A DNA stretch of 64,000 nucleotides from Flavobacterium sp. KMS (GTDB lineage Bacteria > Bacteroidota > Bacteroidia > Flavobacteriales > Flavobacteriaceae): assembly GCF_000813005.1 (NCBI RefSeq), contig NZ_JSYP01000013.1, positions 1 to 64,000 on the forward strand, written 5' to 3'. Of the stretch, positions 53,422-61,906 are shown in pieces. Made by a program: the position numbers and the translations under genes. The notes under the pieces were generated by a model. That model did not search any database. It saw only the letters and a program-made list of their open reading frames with translations, and was not told the DNA's origin. The first letter of the stretch is position 1; each line of letters opens with the position of its first letter.

Positions 53422-53625
53422 CTTTTTCTTGGCTGTCGTAGTTGTTAATTTTTTTATAAACCTTTTGGGTTGATTGATTTTTAGTACTTTTTAATGCTTG
53501 GTTTTAGGTTTGTAATTATTTATAATTTTTTGAATACTAACTAGATATATTCTCATATTCATGCGAGATTAATTATTTTATAATCATAATTTTTGTATTA
53601 AGTATGCAAGTATGACATTTTTTAT

Positions 53626-53633
53626 TATGTTTG
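53626..53633 (+). promoter_or_regulatory. -7 promoter box (TATGTTTG) of GH97 gene
   Basis: TAnnTTTG match overlapping the first three bases of the LacI-type palindrome, so repressor binding would cover it. Confidence 0.45.
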
Positions 53634-53650
53634 CTAAATCGATTTAGCAA
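53631..53650. promoter_or_regulatory. LacI-type operator, perfect palindrome
   Basis: TTGCTAAATCGATTTAGCAA, fully symmetric with the central CG typical of LacI-family sites, 22 bp before the GH97 start. Relatives at 57401, 58555 and 58622. Confidence 0.8.
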
Positions 53651-53672
53651 TTCATATAACTTTCTTAAAATT

Positions 53673-55775
53673 ATGAAAAATATACTTTTTATCTGCTTTT
53701 TTACTTTTGTTTCAACTGCATTTGTGAATGCTCAGGAACTTAAATCGCCCGATGGAAATTTGATTTTAGAGTTTCATTTAAATCCTGAAGGAACGCCAAT
53801 TTACTCTTTGAGTTATAAGAAAAAAGAAGTGATTAAGGAAAGTAAATTAGGCTTTATCATAAAATCTGATATTATGCTTAATAAAGATTTCAAGATTTCA
53901 GACACCAAATTTCAGTCAGAAAATAGTACTTGGAAACCTGTTTTAGGGGAGCAAAAAGAAATACAAAATCACTATAATGAATTAAAAGCCGAGCTTGTTC
54001 AAGAGAAAAGCAAACGAAAAATATCAATTTATTTCCGTTTGTTTAATGATGGTTTAGGGTTTAGATACGAATTTCCTGTACAAGATAATTTGCGCCACTT
54101 TATTATTCAGGAAGAAACAACCGAGTTTAACTTGACAGGAGATCATAAACTTTTTTGGATTCCGGGAGATTATGATACCAATGAATATAGTTATACAACT
54201 TCTAAAATATCCGAGATGCAATCTTTGGTATATAATGCAACTCATGTTTCTTTGGCTGCACAAACGACTATTAAAAATCTGGCTACACAAACACCTTTAA
54301 TGATAAAGACCGATGCAGGACTTTATATCAATATCCACGAAGCAGCTTTAAAAAATTATCCTGCAATGTGTCTTAATGTCGATGATAAAACCTATTCACT
54401 GAGTTCACATCTTGTTCCTGACGCTTTAGGTAACAAAGGATATATACAAACAGGAAGCTTTACGCCTTGGCGAACAATTGTTGTAAGTGATGATGCTAGA
54501 AATATTTTGGCTTCAAAGATGATATTGAACCTTAACGAACCATGTAATTTTGGAGATACTTCTTGGATTAAACCAGTGAAATATATTGGTGTTTGGTGGG
54601 AATATTTTACAGGTGGAGGATCTACTTGGGCGTACTCAGATAATCAAGATGTTGTTATTGGTTCTACCGATTTCTCTAAATTAAAACCCAATAAAACCCA
54701 TGGTGCAAATACGAAACATGTAAAAGAATATATAGATTTTGCTGCTGCAAACGGTTTTGATGCTGTTTTGGTTGAAGGTTGGAATGAAGGATGGGAAGAT
54801 AATACGGCTTTTAAGAAAGAACGTATTTATAGTTTTACCAAAGCATATCCTGATTTTGATGTAAAAGATTTAAGCGATTATGCAAGTAAAAAAAACGTGA
54901 AGATTGTTATGCATCATGAAACTACATCTTCGACTGGGGAATATGAGCGACAATTAAATGACGCATTAAATTTTATGGTCGATAATAATTATAATGCGGT
55001 TAAAACAGGATATGTTGGACCAATTATTCCAAGAGGAGAGCATCACGACGGACAGCAAATGGTGAATCATTATACATATGTTGCCAAAGAAGCTGCGAAG
55101 CATAAGATTATGGTAGATTCTCATGAAGCAGTTCGACCTACAGGTTTGCACCGAACTTATCCTAACTGGTTTGCTCAGGAATCGGCACGAGGAACAGAGT
55201 TTGAAGCTATGGAAGGAATTCATCCAGATCATACTACAATCTTACCTTTTACCCGATTAATGGGAGGTCCAATGGATTATACACCAGGAATTTTTCAGGG
55301 AGATTTATCGGTTTATGGATCCAAAAAGAATAAGTTAAGCACAACATTAGTAAAACAATTGGCATTGTATGTTACCATGTACAGTCCGTTGCAAATGGCT
55401 GCCGATTTACCCGAAAATTATATGCGTTTTCCAGATGCATTTCAGTTTATAAAAGATGTTGCCCTAGATTGGGACGAAACATACATCCTCGAAGCTGAAC
55501 CTGGAGATTATATCACGATTGCCCGAAAAACCAAAGGGAAACAAGAATGGTTTGTAGGCGGAATCACCGATGAAAACTCACGTACGGCTATAATTGATTT
55601 TAGCTTTTTACCAAAAGGAAAATCATTTACTGCAACGATTTATGAAGACGGAAAAACGACTGATTATAAAACCAATCCGCAATCGTACAACATCCGAAAA
55701 ATAACTGTAAACAGTAAAACTAAACTAAAACAAAAATTAGCAGCAAGTGGTGGTGTGGCAATTTCCATAAAATAG
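53673..55775 (+). CDS. Glycoside hydrolase family 97, SusB-like inverting alpha-glucosidase
   Basis: 700 residues from MKNILFICFF; the longer frame from 53631 starts inside the operator. Signal peptide ending VNAQE, N-terminal beta-supersandwich, central (beta/alpha)8 barrel and C-terminal beta domain. Motifs NAVKTGYVGPIIPRGEHH, MVDSHEAVRPTG and QESARGTEFEAMEG match SusB of Bacteroides thetaiotaomicron, in which Glu residues of the last two segments are catalytic. The Asp nucleophile of retaining GH97 enzymes is absent at GYVG. Expected to release glucose from alpha-glucans in the periplasm. Confidence 0.93.
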   Translation: MKNILFICFFTFVSTAFVNAQELKSPDGNLILEFHLNPEGTPIYSLSYKKKEVIKESKLGFIIKSDIMLNKDFKISDTKFQSENSTWKPVLGEQKEIQNHYNELKAELVQEKSKRKISIYFRLFNDGLGFRYEFPVQDNLRHFIIQEETTEFNLTGDHKLFWIPGDYDTNEYSYTTSKISEMQSLVYNATHVSLAAQTTIKNLATQTPLMIKTDAGLYINIHEAALKNYPAMCLNVDDKTYSLSSHLVPDALGNKGYIQTGSFTPWRTIVVSDDARNILASKMILNLNEPCNFGDTSWIKPVKYIGVWWEYFTGGGSTWAYSDNQDVVIGSTDFSKLKPNKTHGANTKHVKEYIDFAAANGFDAVLVEGWNEGWEDNTAFKKERIYSFTKAYPDFDVKDLSDYASKKNVKIVMHHETTSSTGEYERQLNDALNFMVDNNYNAVKTGYVGPIIPRGEHHDGQQMVNHYTYVAKEAAKHKIMVDSHEAVRPTGLHRTYPNWFAQESARGTEFEAMEGIHPDHTTILPFTRLMGGPMDYTPGIFQGDLSVYGSKKNKLSTTLVKQLALYVTMYSPLQMAADLPENYMRFPDAFQFIKDVALDWDETYILEAEPGDYITIARKTKGKQEWFVGGITDENSRTAIIDFSFLPKGKSFTATIYEDGKTTDYKTNPQSYNIRKITVNSKTKLKQKLAASGGVAISIK

Positions 55776-56166
55776 ATTTTGTTTGAGAATGGTACGCGGA
55801 TGACGCGGATTTCCTAAAGGAAAGACGCTGATAAAAACGGATTTTTTATTTTAAGCATTGATTAAAAAATCTGCTTAATCTGCGAGAGAAAAAGTTTAGC
55901 CACAGATTAAAAGGATTAAAAAGATTTTTGTTTCACGCAGATTTGGCAGATTTAAGTTAGATGAAAAATAATTTGAGAAAATTTGTGCAATTTGTGGTAA
56001 AAAGACAAAACAGATATTGTTTTAAAAATCCGTTTTTATCTGTGTTTTCGCGATAGCGAATCCGCGTCATCCGCGTTCCCTTTTAGACAATCCATGGAAT
56101 TAATAACAAAATAATAAATATTAACCTGAGGATGAGATTGCTTCGTTCCTCGCAATGACACAAAAA
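55776..56166. repeat. Intergenic repeat cluster with two nested palindromes
   Basis: 391 bp between GH97 and manA. A repeat at 55790-55846 carries TTTCC-TAAA-GGAAA. The inverted copy at 56025-56083 carries TTCGC-GATA-GCGAA at the same place. Between them lie CTGCGAGAGAAAAAG, GCCACAGATTAAAAGGATTAAAA and TTTCACGCAGATTTGGCAGATT fragments. No gene is seen. Confidence 0.8.
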
Positions 56167-57132
56167 ATGAGCATAAAAATTTACCCTTTACAATTTGAAC
56201 CAATCTTAAAAGAGAGAATTTGGGGTGGCGAAAAATTAAAAACAGTCCTTAACAAACCTATCATTTCTAAAATTACGGGAGAGAGTTGGGAATTATCTAC
56301 AGTAGAAGGAGATATAAGTGTTGTTGCCAATGGCGAATTAAAAGGAAAATCATTAACAGATTTAATTGATGCATTGCCTAACGAAATTCTGGGAACAGCT
56401 GTTTATAGTCGATTCGGGAATCAATTTCCATTATTGTTTAAATACCTAGATGCTCGCGAAGATTTATCGATACAAGTACATCCTAATGATCAGTTGGCAA
56501 AAGAACGCCATAATTCATTTGGTAAAACCGAAATGTGGTATGTTATGCAAGCTGATACCGATGCAAGGATTATTGTTGGTTTTAAAGAAGATTCAAGTAA
56601 AGAAGAATATCTAGAGAATCTAAACAATAAAACGTTGGTTTCTATTCTTGATGATGTAAAAGCCAAAGCGGGTGATGTGTTTTTTCTGGAAACAGGAACT
56701 GTTCACGCTATTGGAGCAGGATTGGTTGTTGCGGAGATTCAGCAAACATCAGACATTACGTATCGTTTATATGATTTTGATAGAGTAGATGCACAGGGAA
56801 ATAAAAGAGAATTACATGTTGATTTAGCTTTAGACGCCATTAATTATAATAAAGTTGATACGTACAAGAAGTATGAAAAGACTGTAAATAAATCTAATGT
56901 AGTTGTAGATTGTCCTTATTTTACAACAAATTATATTCCGCTAAACGGAGTAGTGAAAGTAAATAAAAAAGGAGATACTTTTACAGTCTATATGTGTATT
57001 GAAGGTACTTTTGAAATTAGATATGAAAATGTAACGTATCAATATAAAAAAGGAGATACAGTTTTAATTCCTGCAGCTATGGATGCTTATGTGCTAAATG
57101 GAGAAGCATCAATTTTGGAAGTTTTTATTTAG
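56167..57132 (+). CDS. manA: Mannose-6-phosphate isomerase, class I
   Basis: 321 residues from MSIKIYPLQF (an ATG 12 bp upstream is possible). Type I PMI with RIWGG, zinc/active-site motifs QVHPNDQLAKERHNSFGKTEMWYVM, ETGTVHAIGAGLVVAEIQQTSDITYRLYDFDR. Interconverts mannose-6-phosphate and fructose-6-phosphate. Placed between GH97 and the LacI regulator, but its upstream region lacks the LacI palindrome, so it may be expressed independently. Confidence 0.93.
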   Translation: MSIKIYPLQFEPILKERIWGGEKLKTVLNKPIISKITGESWELSTVEGDISVVANGELKGKSLTDLIDALPNEILGTAVYSRFGNQFPLLFKYLDAREDLSIQVHPNDQLAKERHNSFGKTEMWYVMQADTDARIIVGFKEDSSKEEYLENLNNKTLVSILDDVKAKAGDVFFLETGTVHAIGAGLVVAEIQQTSDITYRLYDFDRVDAQGNKRELHVDLALDAINYNKVDTYKKYEKTVNKSNVVVDCPYFTTNYIPLNGVVKVNKKGDTFTVYMCIEGTFEIRYENVTYQYKKGDTVLIPAAMDAYVLNGEASILEVFI

Positions 57133-57330
57133 AGGTTCAAAGGTTCAAAAGTTCAAAGAGACAAAGGTACTGAGTGGCAAAGGTACTGAGTGGCAAAGGT
57201 ACTGAGATTCTAAGGCACAAAGAGGCAAAGGTTTTGAGACTGAACACTGCTACTGAATACTGTTACTGAGACTGTAAACTGAATACTGCTACTAAATACT
57301 GATCACTAAGTAAATATGCTAATTAATCGG
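57133..57330. repeat. Degenerate heptad repeats and ACTG-rich array
   Basis: GAGGTTCAAAGGTTCAAAAG and three near copies of GGCAAAGGTACTGAGT (57170-57210), then GAATACTGTTACTGAGACTG-type units (57235-57305), a degraded relative of the array at 7.9-8.25 kb. Confidence 0.7.
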
Positions 57331-57400
57331 TAAACACTTATGATTACTGATGATAATTCTTAGAAGTGTCTATAAAATAATGTTTTATTCAAAAAAATAA

Positions 57401-57420
57401 TTACAAAATCGTTTTAGTAA
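57401..57420. promoter_or_regulatory. LacI-type operator upstream of its regulator gene
   Basis: TTACAAAATCGTTTTAGTAA, near-palindromic with central CG, ending 11 bp before the -7 box at 57432. Suggests autoregulation. Confidence 0.65.
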
Positions 57421-57431
57421 CTATTTTTATA

Positions 57432-57439
57432 TATATTTG
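57432..57439 (+). promoter_or_regulatory. -7 promoter box (TATATTTG) of lacI-type gene
   Basis: TAnnTTTG match 41 bp before the ATG; the -33 region coincides with the operator. Confidence 0.5.
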
Positions 57440-57480
57440 TGATATAATTAATAACAGCTTAATAAAAATTAACTCGCTAG

Positions 57481-58491
57481 ATGAAAAAGATTACTATTAA
57501 GGATATTGCCACTGAGGCGCAAGTGTCTATATCTACTGTATCTTTTGTCATTAATGATAAAGGCGAAAAAATGGGCATTAGTCCTGCGGTAATTAAAAAA
57601 GTGCAAGAAGTTGCCGAAAAGCTTAATTATCGACCTAGCATGATTGCGACAAGTCTTAGAACAGGAAAAACTAGATCTATCGGACTTATTGTTGAAGATA
57701 TTTCGAATCAGTTCTTTGCAGATCTTGCCAGAGTTATAGAGGATGAAGCTAAGAGTATTGATTATAGAGTTTTTTATTGTAGTACAGGTGGTGATGATGA
57801 ACGTTCTGAAGAATTGATACATAGTCTTTTGCAAGCTAATGTGGATGGTTTTATAATTACACCAACAGAAAAGTTGGAAAAAAGCATAGACCTACTTTTA
57901 AAATTGCAAAAACCAGTTGTATTAATAGATAGATATTTTCCTAACCAGAAAGTAAGTCATGTAGTTATGGATAATTACGAAGGTTCACATTCTGCAACTA
58001 AATTTCTATTAAATAAAGGAAGAAAAAATATTGCTGTTGTTAATACTAATTCTGGAATGATCCAGATGAAGCTTAGAGAAGAGGGATATAGAGATGCTTT
58101 AAAAGAAGAAGGTATTTATAATGATTCCCTTGTTCTCCACATGGATTACAATAGTAGTGAGGAAAGTAAAATTGCCGATATATTCAGTTTTTTCACAAAG
58201 AACCCAAAGATCGATGCCGTATTGTTTTTGGCGAATTATATGGGATTAGCAGGACTTCAGGCTTTTAGAGGAATGAAGTTTAGGATTCCAGAAGATGTTT
58301 CGGTTATAAGTTTTGATGATCACGATAGTTTTCGATTACATACACCAACGATATCCGTTATTGCACAACCGATTAAAGAAATCGCCGAAAATGCAATAAA
58401 ATTATTGATGGATCAAATGACAGGGATTAAACCTTTTGTTATTGAAGGAATACGTAAAAAAGGAAATTTAATAATAAGAGAATCGGTATAA
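57481..58491 (+). CDS. LacI-family transcriptional regulator
   Basis: 336 residues. LacI helix-turn-helix ITIKDIATEAQVSISTVSFVIN and hinge LNYRPSMIATSLRTGKT, then a periplasmic-binding-protein-like sensor (~60-336; IGLIVEDISNQFFADLARVIEDEA, DGFIITP, VISFDDHDSFRLHTPTISVIAQP). Four TTnnnAAATCGATTTnnnAA-type palindromes lie before GH97, itself and SusC. The effector is probably a sugar from the alpha-glucan substrate. Confidence 0.94.
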   Translation: MKKITIKDIATEAQVSISTVSFVINDKGEKMGISPAVIKKVQEVAEKLNYRPSMIATSLRTGKTRSIGLIVEDISNQFFADLARVIEDEAKSIDYRVFYCSTGGDDERSEELIHSLLQANVDGFIITPTEKLEKSIDLLLKLQKPVVLIDRYFPNQKVSHVVMDNYEGSHSATKFLLNKGRKNIAVVNTNSGMIQMKLREEGYRDALKEEGIYNDSLVLHMDYNSSEESKIADIFSFFTKNPKIDAVLFLANYMGLAGLQAFRGMKFRIPEDVSVISFDDHDSFRLHTPTISVIAQPIKEIAENAIKLLMDQMTGIKPFVIEGIRKKGNLIIRESV

Positions 58492-58554
58492 TATAATAAA
58501 ATGCCATTTTCTAAAAAAAAGAATGAAGGGAACTTTGGTTTTTTTTTATTCTTT

Positions 58555-58574
58555 TTACTAAATCGTTTTAGTAA
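58555..58574. promoter_or_regulatory. LacI-type operator O1 of susCD
   Basis: TTACTAAATCGTTTTAGTAA, palindromic apart from one mismatched pair. Confidence 0.7.
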
Positions 58575-58621
58575 GTTTTAATTTATCAAAAAAGAAGAAT
58601 TATTAAAATTTTTTGATCAGT

Positions 58622-58641
58622 TTACTATATCGATTTAGCAA
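58622..58641. promoter_or_regulatory. LacI-type operator O2 of susCD
   Basis: TTACTATATCGATTTAGCAA, two mismatched pairs; its right half is identical to the GH97 operator. Confidence 0.65.
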
Positions 58642-58794
58642 AATGGCAGAAGTATCAAGTTGATGCTAATCAATGACATTCATAGTTTAGAGATTACGAA
58701 TGGCATATTAAAATTGAGTTCATATTTTTTATTAATATTTTAAAAACAAACAAGTCAAACACAAAAACAAATCAAAACAAATAAACCAAAACGA

Positions 58795-61700
58795 ATGCGT
58801 ATGAAACAAATTTTAGCAGTGTTAGGAATGGTATTGTTGACAAGCTTAGGGGCTGTGGCACAAAATCGATCAATAACAGGCATAGTAGCAGATGCAGATA
58901 ACAAGGGAATTGTTTCTGCAACAATAAAGGTAAAAGGAAAATCCATTAGTGCTATAACGGATACCGATGGACGTTTTTCAATGACAGTTCCGGAAGGAAG
59001 AATTAGTATAACAGTATCATCTATTGGTTATGTTACACGATATATAGAAGTAGGAGAAAAAGAAAATACTATTAATATATTATTACTATCTAGCGTAGAA
59101 GAATTAAAAGATGTTGTGATTACTTCATTTGGAGTAAAAAAACAAAAGAAAAGTTTAGGATATGCAGTTGGAGAACTCAAAGGAGATGATTTGACAAAAA
59201 CCAAAGAAATCAACTTAGGAAATGCACTTCAGGGTAAAATAGCAGGGGTGAATGTTTCTGCACCAGCTTCTGGACCATCAGGTTCAAGTCGTGTAGTAAT
59301 TCGTGGAGCAACTTCGGCTTCAGGACTTAACCAACCTTTGTATGTAGTAGATGGTATTCCTATTGATAATAGCCAGCAAGGAAATGCAAATATGTGGGGT
59401 GGAGCAGACAAAGGTGATGGTATGTCATCATTTAACCCAGATGATATTGCATCTATGTCAGTATTAAAAGGTAGTGCGGCATCTGCACTTTATGGATATA
59501 GAGGTTCAAATGGAGTAATCTTAATTACAACTAAAAAAGGAAAAGCAGGAAAAGGAATTGGAGTAGATTTTAGCACAAACGCTACATTTAATACACCAGT
59601 AAGTTTATTAAAATGGCAAGACCAATACGGAGCGGGGGCACCAGTAAATGGAGTTGCTACAAGATTTAATAACTTGCAAGAACTTAGAGATTCTTACTAT
59701 TTTGCTTGGGGAGATAAATATGACGGAACACCTTCACTTTCTCTTGATGGGCAAACTAGACCATACCAAGCCTACGGAAAAGATAATGTGAAAAACTTTT
59801 ACAGAACAGGATTTTCTTTCAGTAATACTTTAGCAGTATCTGGAGGTAACGAGAATACAAATTTTAGATTGTCATTTGGAAATACAAAAGATGAGTCAAT
59901 CTTACCAGGAACAGATTTTGGAAGAAGCAACGTTGCTTTGAGTTTAAACTCTACAGTAAATGAAAAAGTAAGTATTGAAACTAATGCACAATATATTTCT
60001 GAGAAAAGTCATAACAGACCTTATTTGAATGATTCACCAAGAAATGCATCTTTTCCTACTACATTTTTAACTCCAGGATCAGATATTAGATGGTTAAGTA
60101 ACGGATATGATGAAAACGGAGGAGAAGCTGACTATTTTGGAGCAAATACGTACCAAACTAACCCATATTTTGCAACACAAGAAACATTAAACGATGACCT
60201 TAGAAAACGTTTTATTGGTTCTGCGAAAGTAAACTATAACATCACAAACAAAATTTACGCTAAAGCAGTAATTGGAATTGATGATATTAATTACGAATAT
60301 ACTGAAATAGAACCTACAGGAATTAATTATAACCCAGGAGGATCTTATGAAAACAGGATTGAAAACCGTTCAGAAGTTAACGCATCGGGTTATTTAGGAT
60401 ATAAAGGCGATATCGGTAAAGACTTTTCATTAGATGCTTTTATTGGAGCAAACCGTCAGCATAACAGATTTAGTGGTATTAAAATGAAAGGGAACAACTT
60501 TATCGTTCCGTTTAAATACTTTTATGGAAATACGATGCCAGACAAAACGGAGAAATTATATGGTGAAACCGAAGTAAACTCTCTTTTTTATTCTGCCGAT
60601 ATAGGATATAAAAATTTCTTATATCTAAATGTTACAGGACGTGAAGATTGGTTCTCTACTTTAGACCCTGCTAATAACAGTACATTTTACCCATCTGTAA
60701 GTACAAGTTTTGTTTACTCAGAAGTTATCGATTTTCCAGAGTGGATGTCATACGGTAAATTTAGAGCAGGTTGGGGTAACGTAGGAGGTGGATTGCAAGA
60801 AGCGTATGCTTTATCATTGAATTATACTGCACCAGACGGACAAACAGATGCATTAGGACAGCCAATTTTGGGTATTAAAGGAGAAACAGTTCCTAATAAA
60901 TTCCTAAAACCTTATAATGTAAGTACAATTGAGTTTGGTTTCGAAAACACATTCTTCAATAATAGACTTAGTACAGATTTAACTTTCTACTACAAGAAAA
61001 CAACGAATGATATTACTGATGCAGACATTTCTCAAAGTTCGGGTTACAGAACAACCAAGATTAATGTGGGAGAGATTTTAAATAAAGGGGTTGAGTTTGC
61101 AGTAAATCTAAAAGCGATAAAAACAGAAAATTTTAGTTGGAATGTAGGTTATAATTTTGCTTACAATAATAGTGAAGTATTGAGTTTATCAGACAAAATT
61201 AATACCAAAACATTAGAAGGAAATAGAGATTCCAGAGCTTCGGTAGTTTTAGAAAAAGGACAGCCTTTTGGAGTAATTAAAGCATATGATTATTTAAGAA
61301 CCGAAAAAGGAAACATTGCATTAGATTCTAATGGTAAATTCATGAGAGGAGATTTAATCATTGCAGGACAAGGAGTAGCTCCAACGTCTATGGGATTATC
61401 TAATGATTTTACTTATAAAAACTTAACACTTTCGGTTTTTGTAGACGCTAAATTTGGAGGAGAAATCTATTCGGCCACAAACCAGTTAGGAACACGTTAT
61501 GGATTGACGGATAAGACTGTTGAAGGACGTGAAACTGGATTTGACGTAGAGGGAGTTGGACCTATTGGAAATAGCGTAAGCGCACACGTTTCGGCATACG
61601 ATTATTGGAGAAGTTATAGCGATATAACATCTAATTTTGTTTATGATGCTGATTTTGTTAAGCTAAGAGCAGTTTCTTTTAGCTACAATTTCCCAAAAGC

Positions 61701-61890
61701 ATATCTAGCGCATTCACCATTTCAATCTATTAGTTTAGCATTTTCTGCTCATAATTTATGGACAATTTATAGCGCAACACCAAACATTGACCCAGAGTCA
61801 AATTATTCTAATAGCAATGCGCAAGGACTTGAAAGAGCTTCTATGCCTTTAACTAGAAATTATGGTGTAACACTTAATGTCAAATTCTAA
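58795..61890 (+). CDS. SusC/RagA TonB-dependent receptor (alpha-glucan locus)
   Basis: 1031 residues (ATG at 58795 or 58801). Signal peptide ending AVAQN, CarboxypepD_reg-like domain (~25-100; SITGIVADADNKGIVSATIKVKGKSISAITDTDGRFSMTVP), plug (~108-230; YVVDGIPIDNSQQGN, SMSVLKGSAASALYGYRGSNGVILITTKKG), and barrel ending YGVTLNVKF. No STN domain, consistent with LacI rather than sigma control. SusD follows after 16 bp. Confidence 0.95.
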   Translation: MRMKQILAVLGMVLLTSLGAVAQNRSITGIVADADNKGIVSATIKVKGKSISAITDTDGRFSMTVPEGRISITVSSIGYVTRYIEVGEKENTINILLLSSVEELKDVVITSFGVKKQKKSLGYAVGELKGDDLTKTKEINLGNALQGKIAGVNVSAPASGPSGSSRVVIRGATSASGLNQPLYVVDGIPIDNSQQGNANMWGGADKGDGMSSFNPDDIASMSVLKGSAASALYGYRGSNGVILITTKKGKAGKGIGVDFSTNATFNTPVSLLKWQDQYGAGAPVNGVATRFNNLQELRDSYYFAWGDKYDGTPSLSLDGQTRPYQAYGKDNVKNFYRTGFSFSNTLAVSGGNENTNFRLSFGNTKDESILPGTDFGRSNVALSLNSTVNEKVSIETNAQYISEKSHNRPYLNDSPRNASFPTTFLTPGSDIRWLSNGYDENGGEADYFGANTYQTNPYFATQETLNDDLRKRFIGSAKVNYNITNKIYAKAVIGIDDINYEYTEIEPTGINYNPGGSYENRIENRSEVNASGYLGYKGDIGKDFSLDAFIGANRQHNRFSGIKMKGNNFIVPFKYFYGNTMPDKTEKLYGETEVNSLFYSADIGYKNFLYLNVTGREDWFSTLDPANNSTFYPSVSTSFVYSEVIDFPEWMSYGKFRAGWGNVGGGLQEAYALSLNYTAPDGQTDALGQPILGIKGETVPNKFLKPYNVSTIEFGFENTFFNNRLSTDLTFYYKKTTNDITDADISQSSGYRTTKINVGEILNKGVEFAVNLKAIKTENFSWNVGYNFAYNNSEVLSLSDKINTKTLEGNRDSRASVVLEKGQPFGVIKAYDYLRTEKGNIALDSNGKFMRGDLIIAGQGVAPTSMGLSNDFTYKNLTLSVFVDAKFGGEIYSATNQLGTRYGLTDKTVEGRETGFDVEGVGPIGNSVSAHVSAYDYWRSYSDITSNFVYDADFVKLRAVSFSYNFPKAYLAHSPFQSISLAFSAHNLWTIYSATPNIDPESNYSNSNAQGLERASMPLTRNYGVTLNVKF

Positions 61891-61906
61891 TAATAAAAAT
61901 AGAAAG

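Larger units (their letters stand above)
58492..58794. other. Regulatory region upstream of the SusC gene
   Basis: 303 bp holding two LacI-type operators 67 bp apart (58555 and 58622) and a weak AAAAAAGAAT / ATTCTTTTT stem after the regulator gene. No exact TAnnTTTG box found. The helical spacing of the sites (about 6.4 turns) would allow looping. Confidence 0.55.
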
